Below, piece by piece: positions 1 through 6,071 of a stretch of DNA of 16,323 nucleotides (position 1 is the stretch's first letter; the number at the start of each line of letters is the position of its first letter). The translations under genes and the position numbers were made by a program. The notes below the pieces were generated by a model. It saw nothing but the letters and a program-made list of their open reading frames with translations. It ran no database searches and was not told the DNA's origin. The stretch is from DAOPXV01 sp035352535. GTDB taxonomy: Bacteria > Muiribacteriota > UBA9980. Location of the stretch: the NCBI GenBank assembly GCA_964545075.1, contig CAZJFS010000096.1, positions 1-16,323 of the forward strand, given 5' to 3'.

Positions 1-335
1 GAAACCGCCATGGCAGTGGTGGTATCGCCGTGAACAAGTACCAGATCAGGTTTTTCAGAAGAGAAAATCCCCGCGGCCGAATTTATTATTCGGACCGTCA
101 GCTCTTCAAGACCCTGGTTGCCGCTCATCAAATTGAAATCAAAATCAGGCTTTATCTGAAATATTTCGAGCGCCTGATCGAGCATTTCACGATGCTGCGC
201 CGTAACGGCCGTTTTCGTCACGACGCTTCCGCCGGAGCCGGCGGCCATGGCGGCCAGGCCGGTCACGAGCGGCGCCATTTTTATAGCGTCAGGCCTGGTG
301 CCGAAAACGCTTATTATTTTAAAAGGCTTCTTCAT
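1..335 (-). CDS. wecB: UDP-N-acetylglucosamine 2-epimerase (non-hydrolysing), N-terminal part
   Basis: This is the N-terminal 111 codons of a gene that runs off the left edge of the window. The reverse-strand translation begins MKKPFKIISVFGTRPDAIKM. It shows the family hallmarks FGTRPxAIKMAPL (residues 11-23), TAQHREMLDQ (45-54) and VHGDTTT (101-107), with Asp104 in the place of the catalytic-region Asp of WecB/MnaA. Known members interconvert UDP-GlcNAc and UDP-ManNAc in the cytoplasm for polysaccharide or cell-wall glycan synthesis. Asp16 replaces the usual Glu of GTRPE, a conservative change. The ATG lies 12 nt after the stop of the YchF-like gene, so the two are probably co-transcribed. 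No strong Shine-Dalgarno is visible before it, so translational coupling is possible. The assignment is firm at family level, but the pathway cannot be told from this fragment. Confidence 0.9.
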   Translation of the reverse strand, partial: MKKPFKIISVFGTRPDAIKMAPLVTGLAAMAAGSGGSVVTKTAVTAQHREMLDQALEIFQIKPDFDFNLMSGNQGLEELTVRIINSAAGIFSSEKPDLVLVHGDTTTAMAV

Positions 336-347
336 ATGTTTTTATCG

Positions 348-1424
348 TTAAACGTTAAACTTGAAATTTATTATGTCGCCGTCGGCAACGAGATAATGTT
401 TCTGTTCCAGCCTTGATTTTCCTTTTTCTTTAGCGGCCTCGGCGGAACCGAATTCAAGAAAATCTTTATAAGACACGACTTCAGCCCTTATAAACCCACG
501 TTGAATGTCGGAATGTATCTTCCCGGCCGCTTCATGAGCGTTATCGTTCTTATTGATCGTCCAGGCCTTGACCTCGTCTTCACCGGCAGTAAAAAACGAT
601 ATTTTACCTAGAGTTTCATATGCAAGCCTTATAAGCCTGTTTCTTCCGGGCTCGGAAAGGCCGTTCTCCGACAAAAACATTGCTTCGTCCTCGCCGCCGA
701 GCTGGGATATTTCCATCTCAAGCTTGGCCGATATGGATGCATTCGGAATCGCCAGAGTTTTAAACTGCGAAACGGCTTCCGGATATTTACTTTCAACGCC
801 GGCTTTTATATATTTTTCATCGATATTTAAAACGACCATCTGCCGCTTTTGCGAAAGAAACTTATAACCGGCCAGAAGAAACTCTTCATCCTTTGACATC
901 TCAAACGAAAAAAGCATTTTTTCGGCTTCAAGATGGAGTTTAAGTTTTTCCAGAAGCTTTTCTTCGATCTCGGTCGTGTTCGTCTTCTTTTTGAGGTTCA
1001 TTCTTGAAAGCCTGTTCTCGATAAGCGCGAGATCGGCCAGCAATAACTCGTCGTTGATCTTTTTCATGTCACCCATGATGTTTACAGGGTCAAGAAAAGT
1101 TTCGCACTCCTCGTCAAAAACCCTTATAACATGACAAATAACATCGACGGTCCTTACATTGTTAAGAAGGTTGCCGCCATCGCCTGAAGCGCCGCTTCCA
1201 GGAATTACGCCGGCCACGTCGACGAACTCGACGTTTGCGTAAGAAGTTTTTTTAGGTTTGTAAACCGAAGAAAGCTTATCGATACGTTCGTCAGGCACTT
1301 TTATGGTCGAGATATTAGGCTCGCCGGCCCTGCCGCCGCCCGATGTCGCCGCCGAACTTTTGGTCAGCGCATTAAAAAGAGTGGTTTTTCCAACCCCGGG
1401 AAGTCCTATTATACCTATTTTCAT
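348..1424 (-). CDS. ychF: YchF/OLA1-type redox-regulated ATPase (DUF933 / TGS-domain protein)
   Basis: A 358-residue Obg-related P-loop NTPase, the usual length for the family. The P-loop is GLPGVGKTT (7-15), with a hydrophobic residue where Ras-like GTPases have Gln. Switch II is DVAG (69-72). The G4 position reads NIDE (200-203) rather than NKxD, the feature linked to ATP use in YchF/OLA1. A helical insertion follows at about 105-200. The C-terminal TGS-like domain, about 273-356, has the conserved stretch around LEFGSAEAAKEKG and ends DGDIINFKFNV. Known members bind ribosomes and act in translation or stress response. The ATG is preceded by AGAGGT at a spacing of 9 nt. The canonical NYPF-type loop after the P-loop is replaced by a Gly-rich stretch (about 27-35), which points to the variant DUF933 branch. 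A good promoter lies upstream, and the epimerase gene follows 12 nt downstream. Confidence 0.93.
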   Translation of the reverse strand: MKIGIIGLPGVGKTTLFNALTKSSAATSGGGRAGEPNISTIKVPDERIDKLSSVYKPKKTSYANVEFVDVAGVIPGSGASGDGGNLLNNVRTVDVICHVIRVFDEECETFLDPVNIMGDMKKINDELLLADLALIENRLSRMNLKKKTNTTEIEEKLLEKLKLHLEAEKMLFSFEMSKDEEFLLAGYKFLSQKRQMVVLNIDEKYIKAGVESKYPEAVSQFKTLAIPNASISAKLEMEISQLGGEDEAMFLSENGLSEPGRNRLIRLAYETLGKISFFTAGEDEVKAWTINKNDNAHEAAGKIHSDIQRGFIRAEVVSYKDFLEFGSAEAAKEKGKSRLEQKHYLVADGDIINFKFNV

Positions 1425-1474
1425 TGTTATGTTACCTCTTCTTCCATGTGTTTTTATTTTTAAAATAGGGATTA

Positions 1475-1503
1475 ATTATACATAATATTTTATTATTTAA
1501 CAA
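1475..1503 (-). promoter_or_regulatory. sigma70-type promoter for the ychF unit
   Basis: On the minus strand TTGTTA (plus 1498-1503) is followed after exactly 17 bp by a perfect TATAAT (plus 1475-1480). The predicted start is about 45 nt before the ychF ATG. It is divergent from the rplY promoter, with about 40 bp between the two -35 boxes. Confidence 0.75.
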
Positions 1504-1545
1504 GAATTAATTTTACCGCGCGTTTAAAAAAATTTAAAAAAATAC

Positions 1546-1575
1546 TTGACAGAATCGATGTTCTTAAGGTATAAT
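1546..1575 (+). promoter_or_regulatory. consensus sigma70-type promoter for rplY
   Basis: A perfect TTGACA (1546-1551) and a perfect TATAAT (1570-1575) are separated by 18 bp. The expected transcript start is near 1582, giving a leader of about 47 nt before the L25 ATG. Two perfect hexamers suit a highly expressed ribosomal protein gene. Confidence 0.88.
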
Positions 1576-1590
1576 CAGAGGATATTTTTT

Positions 1591-1632
1591 ATGAAAATAC
1601 TGAAAAGAAAAGGGGAGATAGTTTTACCATGA
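1591..1632 (+). other. possible 13-codon leader ORF overlapping the rplY start
   Basis: An ATG at 1591 opens a short frame reading MKILKRKGEIVLP. It stops at TGA 1630-1632, overlapping the L25 ATG as ATGA. An AGAGG sits 9-10 nt upstream of this ATG, but it lies at or just before the predicted transcript start, so it may not be in the mRNA. It could couple translation to rplY, or it could be chance. No conservation evidence is available. Confidence 0.2.
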
Positions 1633-2360
1633 AACAGATTACGATTAAAGCTGACATCAGGAAAGGTACGGGCACATCCGCCATCAACAAAATAAAAAAC
1701 CACGGCATCATTCCCGCCGTATTATACGGAAAGGGCAAGGAAAGCACGTCGCTTTCACTTCAGAAAATGGAGTTTGAGAACACATTCAGAAAAAATAGAA
1801 TGAGAGCTATTTACTCCATCAATATCGAAGAAAATGGAAAAAATATCGTTAGAAACACTCTCATCAAGGATATCCAGTACGACCCCATAAAAACCAGGAT
1901 AATCCATGTTGATTTCTATGAATTCGACGAGCACAAAAAAATCAGAACGATGGTGCCCGTCATTACAACCGGTACTCCTATCGGCTGCAAAAACGGCGGC
2001 ATTCTCACCCATAACAAATCACAGATCGAAATAGATTGCCTCCCTATAAATATTCCCGAACACTTCGAACTCGATGTTACCAACCTTGATGTCCATGACG
2101 CGCTTCGCATCAGCGACATTCATGTTGGCAGCGAGATCCACGTCCATGGCGATCCGCAAGACGTTTTAGTAACGGTATCGATGCCTCAGGCCGAAGAAGT
2201 TCCTGTAGCAGCTGAAGGCGTAGAAGGCGCTGAAGGCGCTGAAGGCGCTGCAACAACGGCAACGACTCCAGGACAGCCCGAAGTAATGGCTAAAGGAAAG
2301 GCCGCCAAAGACGGCGCTGATGCTTCAGCTAAAGCCCCCGCTAAAGACGCAAAAAAATAA
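1629..2360 (+). CDS. rplY: 50S ribosomal protein L25 / general stress protein Ctc
   Basis: A 243-residue protein of the long CTC (TL5-like) form of bL25, which binds 5S rRNA in the large ribosomal subunit. The N-terminal L25 domain (about 1-95) shows the conserved RKGTGTSAIN, GIIPAVLYGKG and DPIKTRIIHVDFYEFD stretches. The beta-rich TL5/CTC domain follows (about 96-185) with GTPIGCKNGGIL and an LRISDIHVGSEI segment. Residues 188-243 form a disordered Ala/Glu then Ala/Lys-rich tail containing EG-A repeats. AGGGGAGA lies 10 nt before the ATG. A consensus promoter precedes the gene, and a terminator follows after a roughly 150-nt spacer. In many bacteria pth follows rplY, but it does not here, so the gene looks monocistronic. 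The identification is secure. Only the tail is unusual. Confidence 0.96.
   Translation: MKQITIKADIRKGTGTSAINKIKNHGIIPAVLYGKGKESTSLSLQKMEFENTFRKNRMRAIYSINIEENGKNIVRNTLIKDIQYDPIKTRIIHVDFYEFDEHKKIRTMVPVITTGTPIGCKNGGILTHNKSQIEIDCLPINIPEHFELDVTNLDVHDALRISDIHVGSEIHVHGDPQDVLVTVSMPQAEEVPVAAEGVEGAEGAEGAATTATTPGQPEVMAKGKAAKDGADASAKAPAKDAKK
2211..2246 (+). repeat. 9-bp tandem repeat in the rplY tail
   Basis: Four in-frame copies of a 9-bp unit, GCTGAAGGC with one variant GTAGAAGGC, encode the AEG/VEG run at residues 196-207 of L25. It is a low-complexity slippage-prone tract in a tail outside the folded ribosomal domains. Confidence 0.85.
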
Positions 2361-2408
2361 TTGACGGAAAACAAAACGCCGTTAAATAAATTAAAAGAGG
2401 CGAACGTT

Positions 2409-2424
2409 GGACCGGCAACGGTCC
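2409..2424 (+). repeat. GC-rich hairpin with GCAA tetraloop
   Basis: GGACCG and CGGTCC pair perfectly around a GCAA loop, a GNRA-type tetraloop. It lies in the rplY 3' untranslated region, about 50 nt past the stop and before the terminator. It has no T-run of its own, so it is more likely an RNA-stability or structured-RNA element than a terminator. Confidence 0.5.
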
Positions 2425-2451
2425 CAGGACAAATGATTGATGATTGGCTAA

Positions 2452-2469
2452 TATTAACCACGGTTAATA
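2452..2469. repeat. 8-bp near-perfect palindrome
   Basis: TATTAACC and GGTTAATA are separated by two bases, a symmetric 18-bp site typical in size of a protein operator, or the stem of a small RNA hairpin. It lies between rplY and its terminator, so an operator role for a flanking gene is not obvious. Confidence 0.35.
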
Positions 2470-2513
2470 AGTATTATATAACGCGAAGGCATATTAATTT
2501 TTGCTGATATATT

Positions 2514-2553
2514 AAGGTCAGACGGAATGTTTTAAATTCCGTTTGGCCTTTTT
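2514..2553 (+). terminator. Rho-independent terminator of rplY
   Basis: The stem AAGGTCAGACGGAAT (2514-2528) pairs with the matching arm starting ATTCCGTTTGGCC (2536-2548), including two G-U pairs, around a 7-nt loop. It is followed by a T-rich run. Confidence 0.85.
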
Positions 2554-2570
2554 ATTTTTGGGATGAATTT

Positions 2571-2591
2571 GAAAAAAGCCCGGTCGGGCTT
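2571..2591 (-). terminator. terminator-like hairpin facing the minus strand
   Basis: AAGCCC and GGGCTT (2576-2591, extendable to 7-bp arms around GT) form a stem. On the minus strand it is directly followed by six T (plus A at 2572-2577). On the plus strand only a weak TTAATTT follows. No minus-strand gene lies upstream of it, so it may stop antisense transcription or act as a back-up for rplY. Confidence 0.45.
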
Positions 2592-2685
2592 AATTTGAAA
2601 GGTGAGTGGTTTATTAAAGGATTTTTCAAGGTCTTTATGGCCTAGTCAAAAAACAAGTTCAGGTTGGAGTAAAGCGCGCACATGG

Positions 2686-2707
2686 TTTAACTTGAAAAAA
2701 AGTTAAA
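2686..2707. repeat. 8-bp inverted repeat before the DUF2156 gene
   Basis: TTTAACTT and AAGTTAAA are perfect arms around a 6-nt A-rich loop, ending 12 nt before the Shine-Dalgarno at 2720. It could be an operator or a 5'-UTR hairpin for the downstream gene. Confidence 0.35.
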
Positions 2708-2719
2708 TTCTAAATTTTT

Positions 2720-2729
2720 AGGAAGTGAT
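2720..2729 (+). promoter_or_regulatory. extended ribosome-binding site that questions the annotated GTG start
   Basis: AGGAAGTGAT matches the anti-Shine-Dalgarno complement AGGAGGTGAT at nine of ten positions. The in-frame GTG at 2725 lies inside this motif, too close to serve as its start. The in-frame ATT at 2734 is 8 nt beyond AGGAAG, the right distance, which suggests AUU initiation. Confidence 0.5.
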
Positions 2730-3684
2730 TTGTATTAGTACCTCTCCGAACTTAATTTTACGAAATGGACTCACTAAAATCGACCTGCAACATAAACCCT
2801 CTATCGAAAAGTATTTTAAAAAAGAAAACATTAACATCTCCGATTACACATTTGCCAACAATTACATCTGGTTTGAAAATGCCGACGGATTCATGGCTGA
2901 GATAAACGACAATCTCTGCATGTTCATATATAACGACGAGGCCCTTACGCTCCTTCTGCCGCCCGTTGGCGGTCATTCTAAGAACGAAACGCTCCGCGAA
3001 TGCTTTAAAATAATGAATAAAATCAACGCGAATCCGAACGATTCCAAAGCCGACTACGTTTATGCCGACTTCTTGAATAACGTCGATTTCGAAGCGTTCG
3101 AGGTTGAACGTCAGAATCCGGATTACGTCTACATCTCACATGATTTAACCGAGCTTCGCGGAAACAAATACAAGACAAAAAGAAACGAAAACAACTACTT
3201 CATAAAAAATTACAATTTTCAGTACAGCCCATACTCGTTCATATATCGCGACGCGGCGATGGACCTTCTTTACCGTTGGGCCAACCTGAGGCTTATTTCA
3301 ATGGGCAGCGTTCAAAACCTGGAACATTTCGTTGAGCTGATGGAACTTGAAAGAAAGGCTATTACCCGTGCGCTCGATCATCACGAAGAACTCGGCTTGA
3401 AAGGCGCGGTTATAACGATAGACGGCAGGATAGAAGGCATAACTTTCGGTGAAAAAATAAACGAAACGACGGCTTCCGTTCTCATTGAAAAGACGAATTT
3501 TCAATTCTTCGGCATATCGCAGTTTCTATTCAAGGAATTCTGTCGCAACGAGTTCTCTGACTGCGCTTATGTAAACGTCGGAGACGACCTGGGATTTGAA
3601 AATCTCAGAAAAGTCAAGATGTCCTATCATCCTTACGAATATATCCCGAAATATACCATAAGGCAGAAGCAGGTTATTTTATAA
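2725..3684 (+). CDS. DUF2156 / LPG-synthase C-terminal-like (GNAT-fold) protein
   Basis: A 319-residue protein from GTG, or 316 if it starts at ATT 2734. It resembles the cytosolic DUF2156 (LPG_synthase_C) family, a double GNAT-like fold related to the aminoacyl-transferring domain of phosphatidylglycerol lysyltransferase. Supporting stretches are an early SDYTFANNYIWFENADG, then DLTELRGNKYKTKRNENNYF, then LDHHEELGLKGAVITIDGRI followed by GITFGEKIN. Near the end comes YVNVGDDLGFENLRKVKMSY, with the DLG and LRK..SY signatures. There are no membrane helices, so unlike MprF it is a stand-alone soluble domain. The substrate is unknown, and transfer of an acyl or aminoacyl group is only an inference from the fold. 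The gene stands alone with its own terminator. No ATG occurs before codon 57, so the start must be non-ATG. No clear promoter was found. Confidence 0.85.
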   Translation: MICISTSPNLILRNGLTKIDLQHKPSIEKYFKKENINISDYTFANNYIWFENADGFMAEINDNLCMFIYNDEALTLLLPPVGGHSKNETLRECFKIMNKINANPNDSKADYVYADFLNNVDFEAFEVERQNPDYVYISHDLTELRGNKYKTKRNENNYFIKNYNFQYSPYSFIYRDAAMDLLYRWANLRLISMGSVQNLEHFVELMELERKAITRALDHHEELGLKGAVITIDGRIEGITFGEKINETTASVLIEKTNFQFFGISQFLFKEFCRNEFSDCAYVNVGDDLGFENLRKVKMSYHPYEYIPKYTIRQKQVIL

Positions 3685-3725
3685 GCTTCAGCGCCCGGGA
3701 AAAAACAACTTTTAAAAACTTCAGT

Positions 3726-3765
3726 ACGGCCCGTTCTCGAATAAGAACGGGCCGTAACCTTTTTT
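3726..3765 (+). terminator. Rho-independent terminator of the DUF2156 gene
   Basis: A perfect 12-bp GC-rich stem, ACGGCCCGTTCT (3726-3737) with AGAACGGGCCGT (3744-3755), has a 6-nt loop and then AACC and a T-run. It is a strong terminator and separates this gene from tig. Confidence 0.93.
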
Positions 3766-3785
3766 CAATAAATCTTAAAAAACTA

Positions 3786-3814
3786 TTGATAAAGCGGGAG
3801 TTTTATGATAAAAT
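3786..3814 (+). promoter_or_regulatory. sigma70-type promoter for tig-clpP-clpX
   Basis: TTGATA (3786-3791) and TAAAAT (3809-3814) are separated by 17 bp, with a TGA just upstream of the -10 giving an extended -10. It leaves an AT-rich leader of about 100 nt before the tig start. A second TATAAT-like box in that leader has no good -35. Confidence 0.78.
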
Positions 3815-3920
3815 AATATGCTAAAAAGATTTTTAAATAATTTTTTCGCTAATAGTGCAATATATTTAAAATATAATAAATATATTATTTATTTTCTAAA
3901 TGTTAAGGAGAGTCGTAAAA

Positions 3921-5312
3921 ATGTCAGAAGAAAAAAGCACGAAAGTATTGAATGTCCAGGAAATAGCAAGAGACAAAGTTATGCTTGAGATCGAAATCTC
4001 TACCGAAAAAGTCAAGAAAGCTATCGAACACGCATACCGCGAAGTGATCAGCAAGGTAAACATACCTGGCTTCAGAAAAGGCAAGGCTCCACGCAAGCTT
4101 GTAGAAAGCAAATTCGGAAAGGAATACTTCTATCACGAAGCTCAGAATGAACTTGTAACGCCAGCTTTCATAACCGCTCTCAACGAAACTAATATAAAGC
4201 CCATCGCATCCGAATTAAAGGACATCTTCATAGAAGAAGGCAAGCCCATGACCTTTAAGATAGAAGTCCAGAAGGAACCGGTTTTCGATATAAAAGAAAT
4301 CACGGGAATAGCGCTCACCGGCGGCCCGATCGAAGTTACTGAAAAAGAGATCGAAGACCGCATCGACGAACTGAAGCAGCGCCACGCGAAACTCGAGATC
4401 GTAACCGACAGGAGCGCTAAAAGCGGAGACTTCGTAATAATAGATTATCAGGGCTATATCAACGATAAAATGTCCGACTCCATCAAAGGGTCGAGCGCCA
4501 TGTTCGAAATCGGATCCAAACGCGCCATTGAAGGATTTGAAGACGGAATAATAGGTATGTCGCTTAACGAAGAAAGAGACCTTCCGCTCAAATTTCCTGA
4601 AAATTATCACAGCGAGGAATTATCGGGAAAGGATGTACGCTTTCACATAACGCTCAAGGAAATTAAGATCAAAGTGGTTCCCGAATCCAACGATGATTTC
4701 GCTAAGCTCCTCGGCGAATTTAACACAATGGCCGAACTTCGCGACGACATAAAACAAAAACTTCTCGATTCCAAGCAGGAACATCAGAAGGCGCATTATA
4801 AAGAACAGATCTGCAACCACCTGCTTGACAAAAATCCCGAAGTCGAAGCTCCTGAAACTATGGTTGAAAAAGAACTTGACGGAATAATCAAAAATTACGA
4901 GCTTGAATTTATTTATAGAAGAATGGACTTCAAACAATATCTGCAATCGGTCGGCCAGACCGTCGACGATTTCAAAAAACGTCACCACGTGGACGCCATT
5001 AGAAACGTTAAGATATCAAACATACTCTCATCCATCGGCCAGCACGAAAAAATAAACGCGACTGAGGAAGAGGTTAAAGAAAAAATACAGAAGCTCGCCC
5101 TCTCCGTTGGAAAAACATACGCGGACGTCAGAAAACATGTAGAGGAAGAAGGAAACCTCGTTTATATAAAGGACGAGATAGTACACCAGAAAGTACACGA
5201 GCTCCTCATAAACAAAGCGAAAATAACGATAGACCCAAACTATAAATGCGGTCACGAAAACGATCACGAACATGTACACGGCGAATCGTGCGACCACGAT
5301 CACGAAGCTTAA
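3921..5312 (+). CDS. tig: trigger factor, ribosome-associated chaperone/PPIase, with His/Cys-rich tail
   Basis: A 463-residue trigger factor that binds nascent chains at the ribosome exit tunnel. The N-terminal ribosome-binding domain (about 7-125) carries the signature GFRKGKAPRK (50-59). The FKBP-type PPIase domain (about 160-250) has GDFVIIDYQGYI, FEIGSKRAIEGFEDGIIGM and the SGKDVRFHITLKEI strand. The helical chaperone arms span about 255-440. I chose ATG 3921 (MSEEKST) over ATG 3900 because AAGGAG lies 10 nt before it. The last 21 residues (443-463) are unusual: they start CGHENDHEHVHG and contain six His and two Cys among acidic residues, resembling the metal-binding tail of SlyD. The gene heads the conserved tig-clpP-clpX order and has no terminator before clpP. 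The family call is secure. Metal binding is inferred. Confidence 0.96.
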   Translation: MSEEKSTKVLNVQEIARDKVMLEIEISTEKVKKAIEHAYREVISKVNIPGFRKGKAPRKLVESKFGKEYFYHEAQNELVTPAFITALNETNIKPIASELKDIFIEEGKPMTFKIEVQKEPVFDIKEITGIALTGGPIEVTEKEIEDRIDELKQRHAKLEIVTDRSAKSGDFVIIDYQGYINDKMSDSIKGSSAMFEIGSKRAIEGFEDGIIGMSLNEERDLPLKFPENYHSEELSGKDVRFHITLKEIKIKVVPESNDDFAKLLGEFNTMAELRDDIKQKLLDSKQEHQKAHYKEQICNHLLDKNPEVEAPETMVEKELDGIIKNYELEFIYRRMDFKQYLQSVGQTVDDFKKRHHVDAIRNVKISNILSSIGQHEKINATEEEVKEKIQKLALSVGKTYADVRKHVEEEGNLVYIKDEIVHQKVHELLINKAKITIDPNYKCGHENDHEHVHGESCDHDHEA

Positions 5313-5323
5313 AAAAACGAACC

Positions 5324-5365
5324 TATCGGATAAATAAACTCACGCAATCATTTATTTATCCGATA
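5324..5365 (+). repeat. 15-bp perfect inverted repeat between tig and clpP
   Basis: TATCGGATAAATAAA (5324-5338) and its exact complement (5351-5365) flank a 12-nt loop. No T-run follows, so it is a poor Rho-independent terminator. It looks more like an mRNA processing or stability hairpin that could set the tig to clpP ratio, or a protein-binding site. Confidence 0.7.
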
Positions 5366-5370
5366 ACATC

Positions 5371-5395
5371 AGATGACGTTTTATAAATATCATCT
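5371..5395 (+). repeat. small hairpin upstream of the clpP RBS
   Basis: AGATGA (5371-5376) and TCATCT (5390-5395) pair around a 13-nt AT-rich loop, just downstream of the larger inverted repeat and 12 nt before the clpP Shine-Dalgarno. Weak alone, but part of a structured intercistronic region. Confidence 0.3.
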
Positions 5396-5422
5396 CATGA
5401 AAAATTTAAGGGGGAATTAACA

Positions 5423-6022
5423 GTGCTTGTTCCAATGGTAATAGAAACCTCTTCTCGTGGCGAACGCGCTTACGATATATATTCCAGACTTTTGAAGGAT
5501 AGAATAATCTTCATAGGATCAGAGGTCGAGGATTACAGCGCCAATCTCGTTATAGCCCAGATGCTCTTTCTGGAAGCCGAGGATCCGGACAAGGACATCA
5601 ATATCTATATAAACAGCCCTGGAGGCGTCGTAACGTCAGGCCTCGCGATGTATGACACCATGCAAGTCATCCGCCCCGACATTTCCACAATTTGTTGCGG
5701 CCAGGCCGCTTCAATGGGCGCGGTTCTTCTCACCGCCGGCGCTAAAGGAAAACGACTGGCTCTTCCAAACGCGCGCGTCATGATCCATCAGCCGCTCGGC
5801 GGATCGCACGGCCAGGCCACCGATATCGAAATTCAGACCAAGGAAATACTCGGCATTAAAGAAAAACTTAACAGAATACTCGCGAAACATAGCGGTCAGA
5901 CTTATGAAACGATATGCAAGGACACCGAACGCGACAATTTCATGTCCGCGCAGAAAGCACTTGAATATGGACTCATCGACAGAATACTCGAACAGCGTCC
6001 TAAAACAAAAAAAGAAGAATAA
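5423..6022 (+). CDS. clpP: ATP-dependent Clp protease proteolytic subunit ClpP
   Basis: A 199-residue ClpP serine protease of family S14, which forms the double-heptamer chamber fed by ClpX. The catalytic triad is visible: Ser97 in GQAASMGA, His122 in MIHQP and Asp171 in TERDNF. The INSPGG oxyanion-hole loop (63-68) and the SGLAMYDTM helix are intact. GTG 5423 is chosen as the start because AAGGGGG lies 8 nt upstream, and the protein then opens MLVPMVIETSSRGERAYDIY, the normal ClpP N-terminus with little or no propeptide. It lies about 110 nt after tig, across a structured spacer, and 49 nt before clpX. No separate promoter is convincing, so co-transcription with tig is likely. Nothing is missing from the active site. 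Confidence 0.98.
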   Translation: MLVPMVIETSSRGERAYDIYSRLLKDRIIFIGSEVEDYSANLVIAQMLFLEAEDPDKDINIYINSPGGVVTSGLAMYDTMQVIRPDISTICCGQAASMGAVLLTAGAKGKRLALPNARVMIHQPLGGSHGQATDIEIQTKEILGIKEKLNRILAKHSGQTYETICKDTERDNFMSAQKALEYGLIDRILEQRPKTKKEE

Positions 6023-6071
6023 TTTAATCGTTAATTTCAGCGAACATTTTCCCAAGGAGGAATAATTTTTT

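Larger units (their letters stand above)
2361..2724. other. gene-poor spacer with several inverted repeats
   Basis: This 364-bp stretch between L25 and the DUF2156 gene holds no convincing gene. In order it contains a GNRA-loop hairpin (2409-2424), an AT-rich near-palindrome (2452-2469), the rplY terminator (2514-2553), a hairpin whose T-run faces the minus strand (2571-2591), another inverted repeat (2686-2707) and an extended Shine-Dalgarno (2720-2729). I could not find a convincing sigma70 promoter for the downstream gene. A 24-codon frame at 2433-2507 lacks a well-spaced RBS and is not called. Confidence 0.6.

Noticed and set aside
30..416. 128-codon plus-strand open frame
   Set aside because: It overlaps the epimerase and ychF genes on the opposite strand, whose motifs are unmistakable, and its own translation shows no family features.
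2433..2507. 24-codon frame MIDDWLILTTVNKYY...
   Set aside because: AGGA lies only 3 nt before the ATG and the frame runs through the palindrome at 2452-2469. It is too short and unsupported to call a gene.
3900..3920. upstream ATG giving a longer trigger factor (MLRRVVK...)
   Set aside because: The Shine-Dalgarno AAGGAG lies after this ATG and is correctly placed for ATG 3921.
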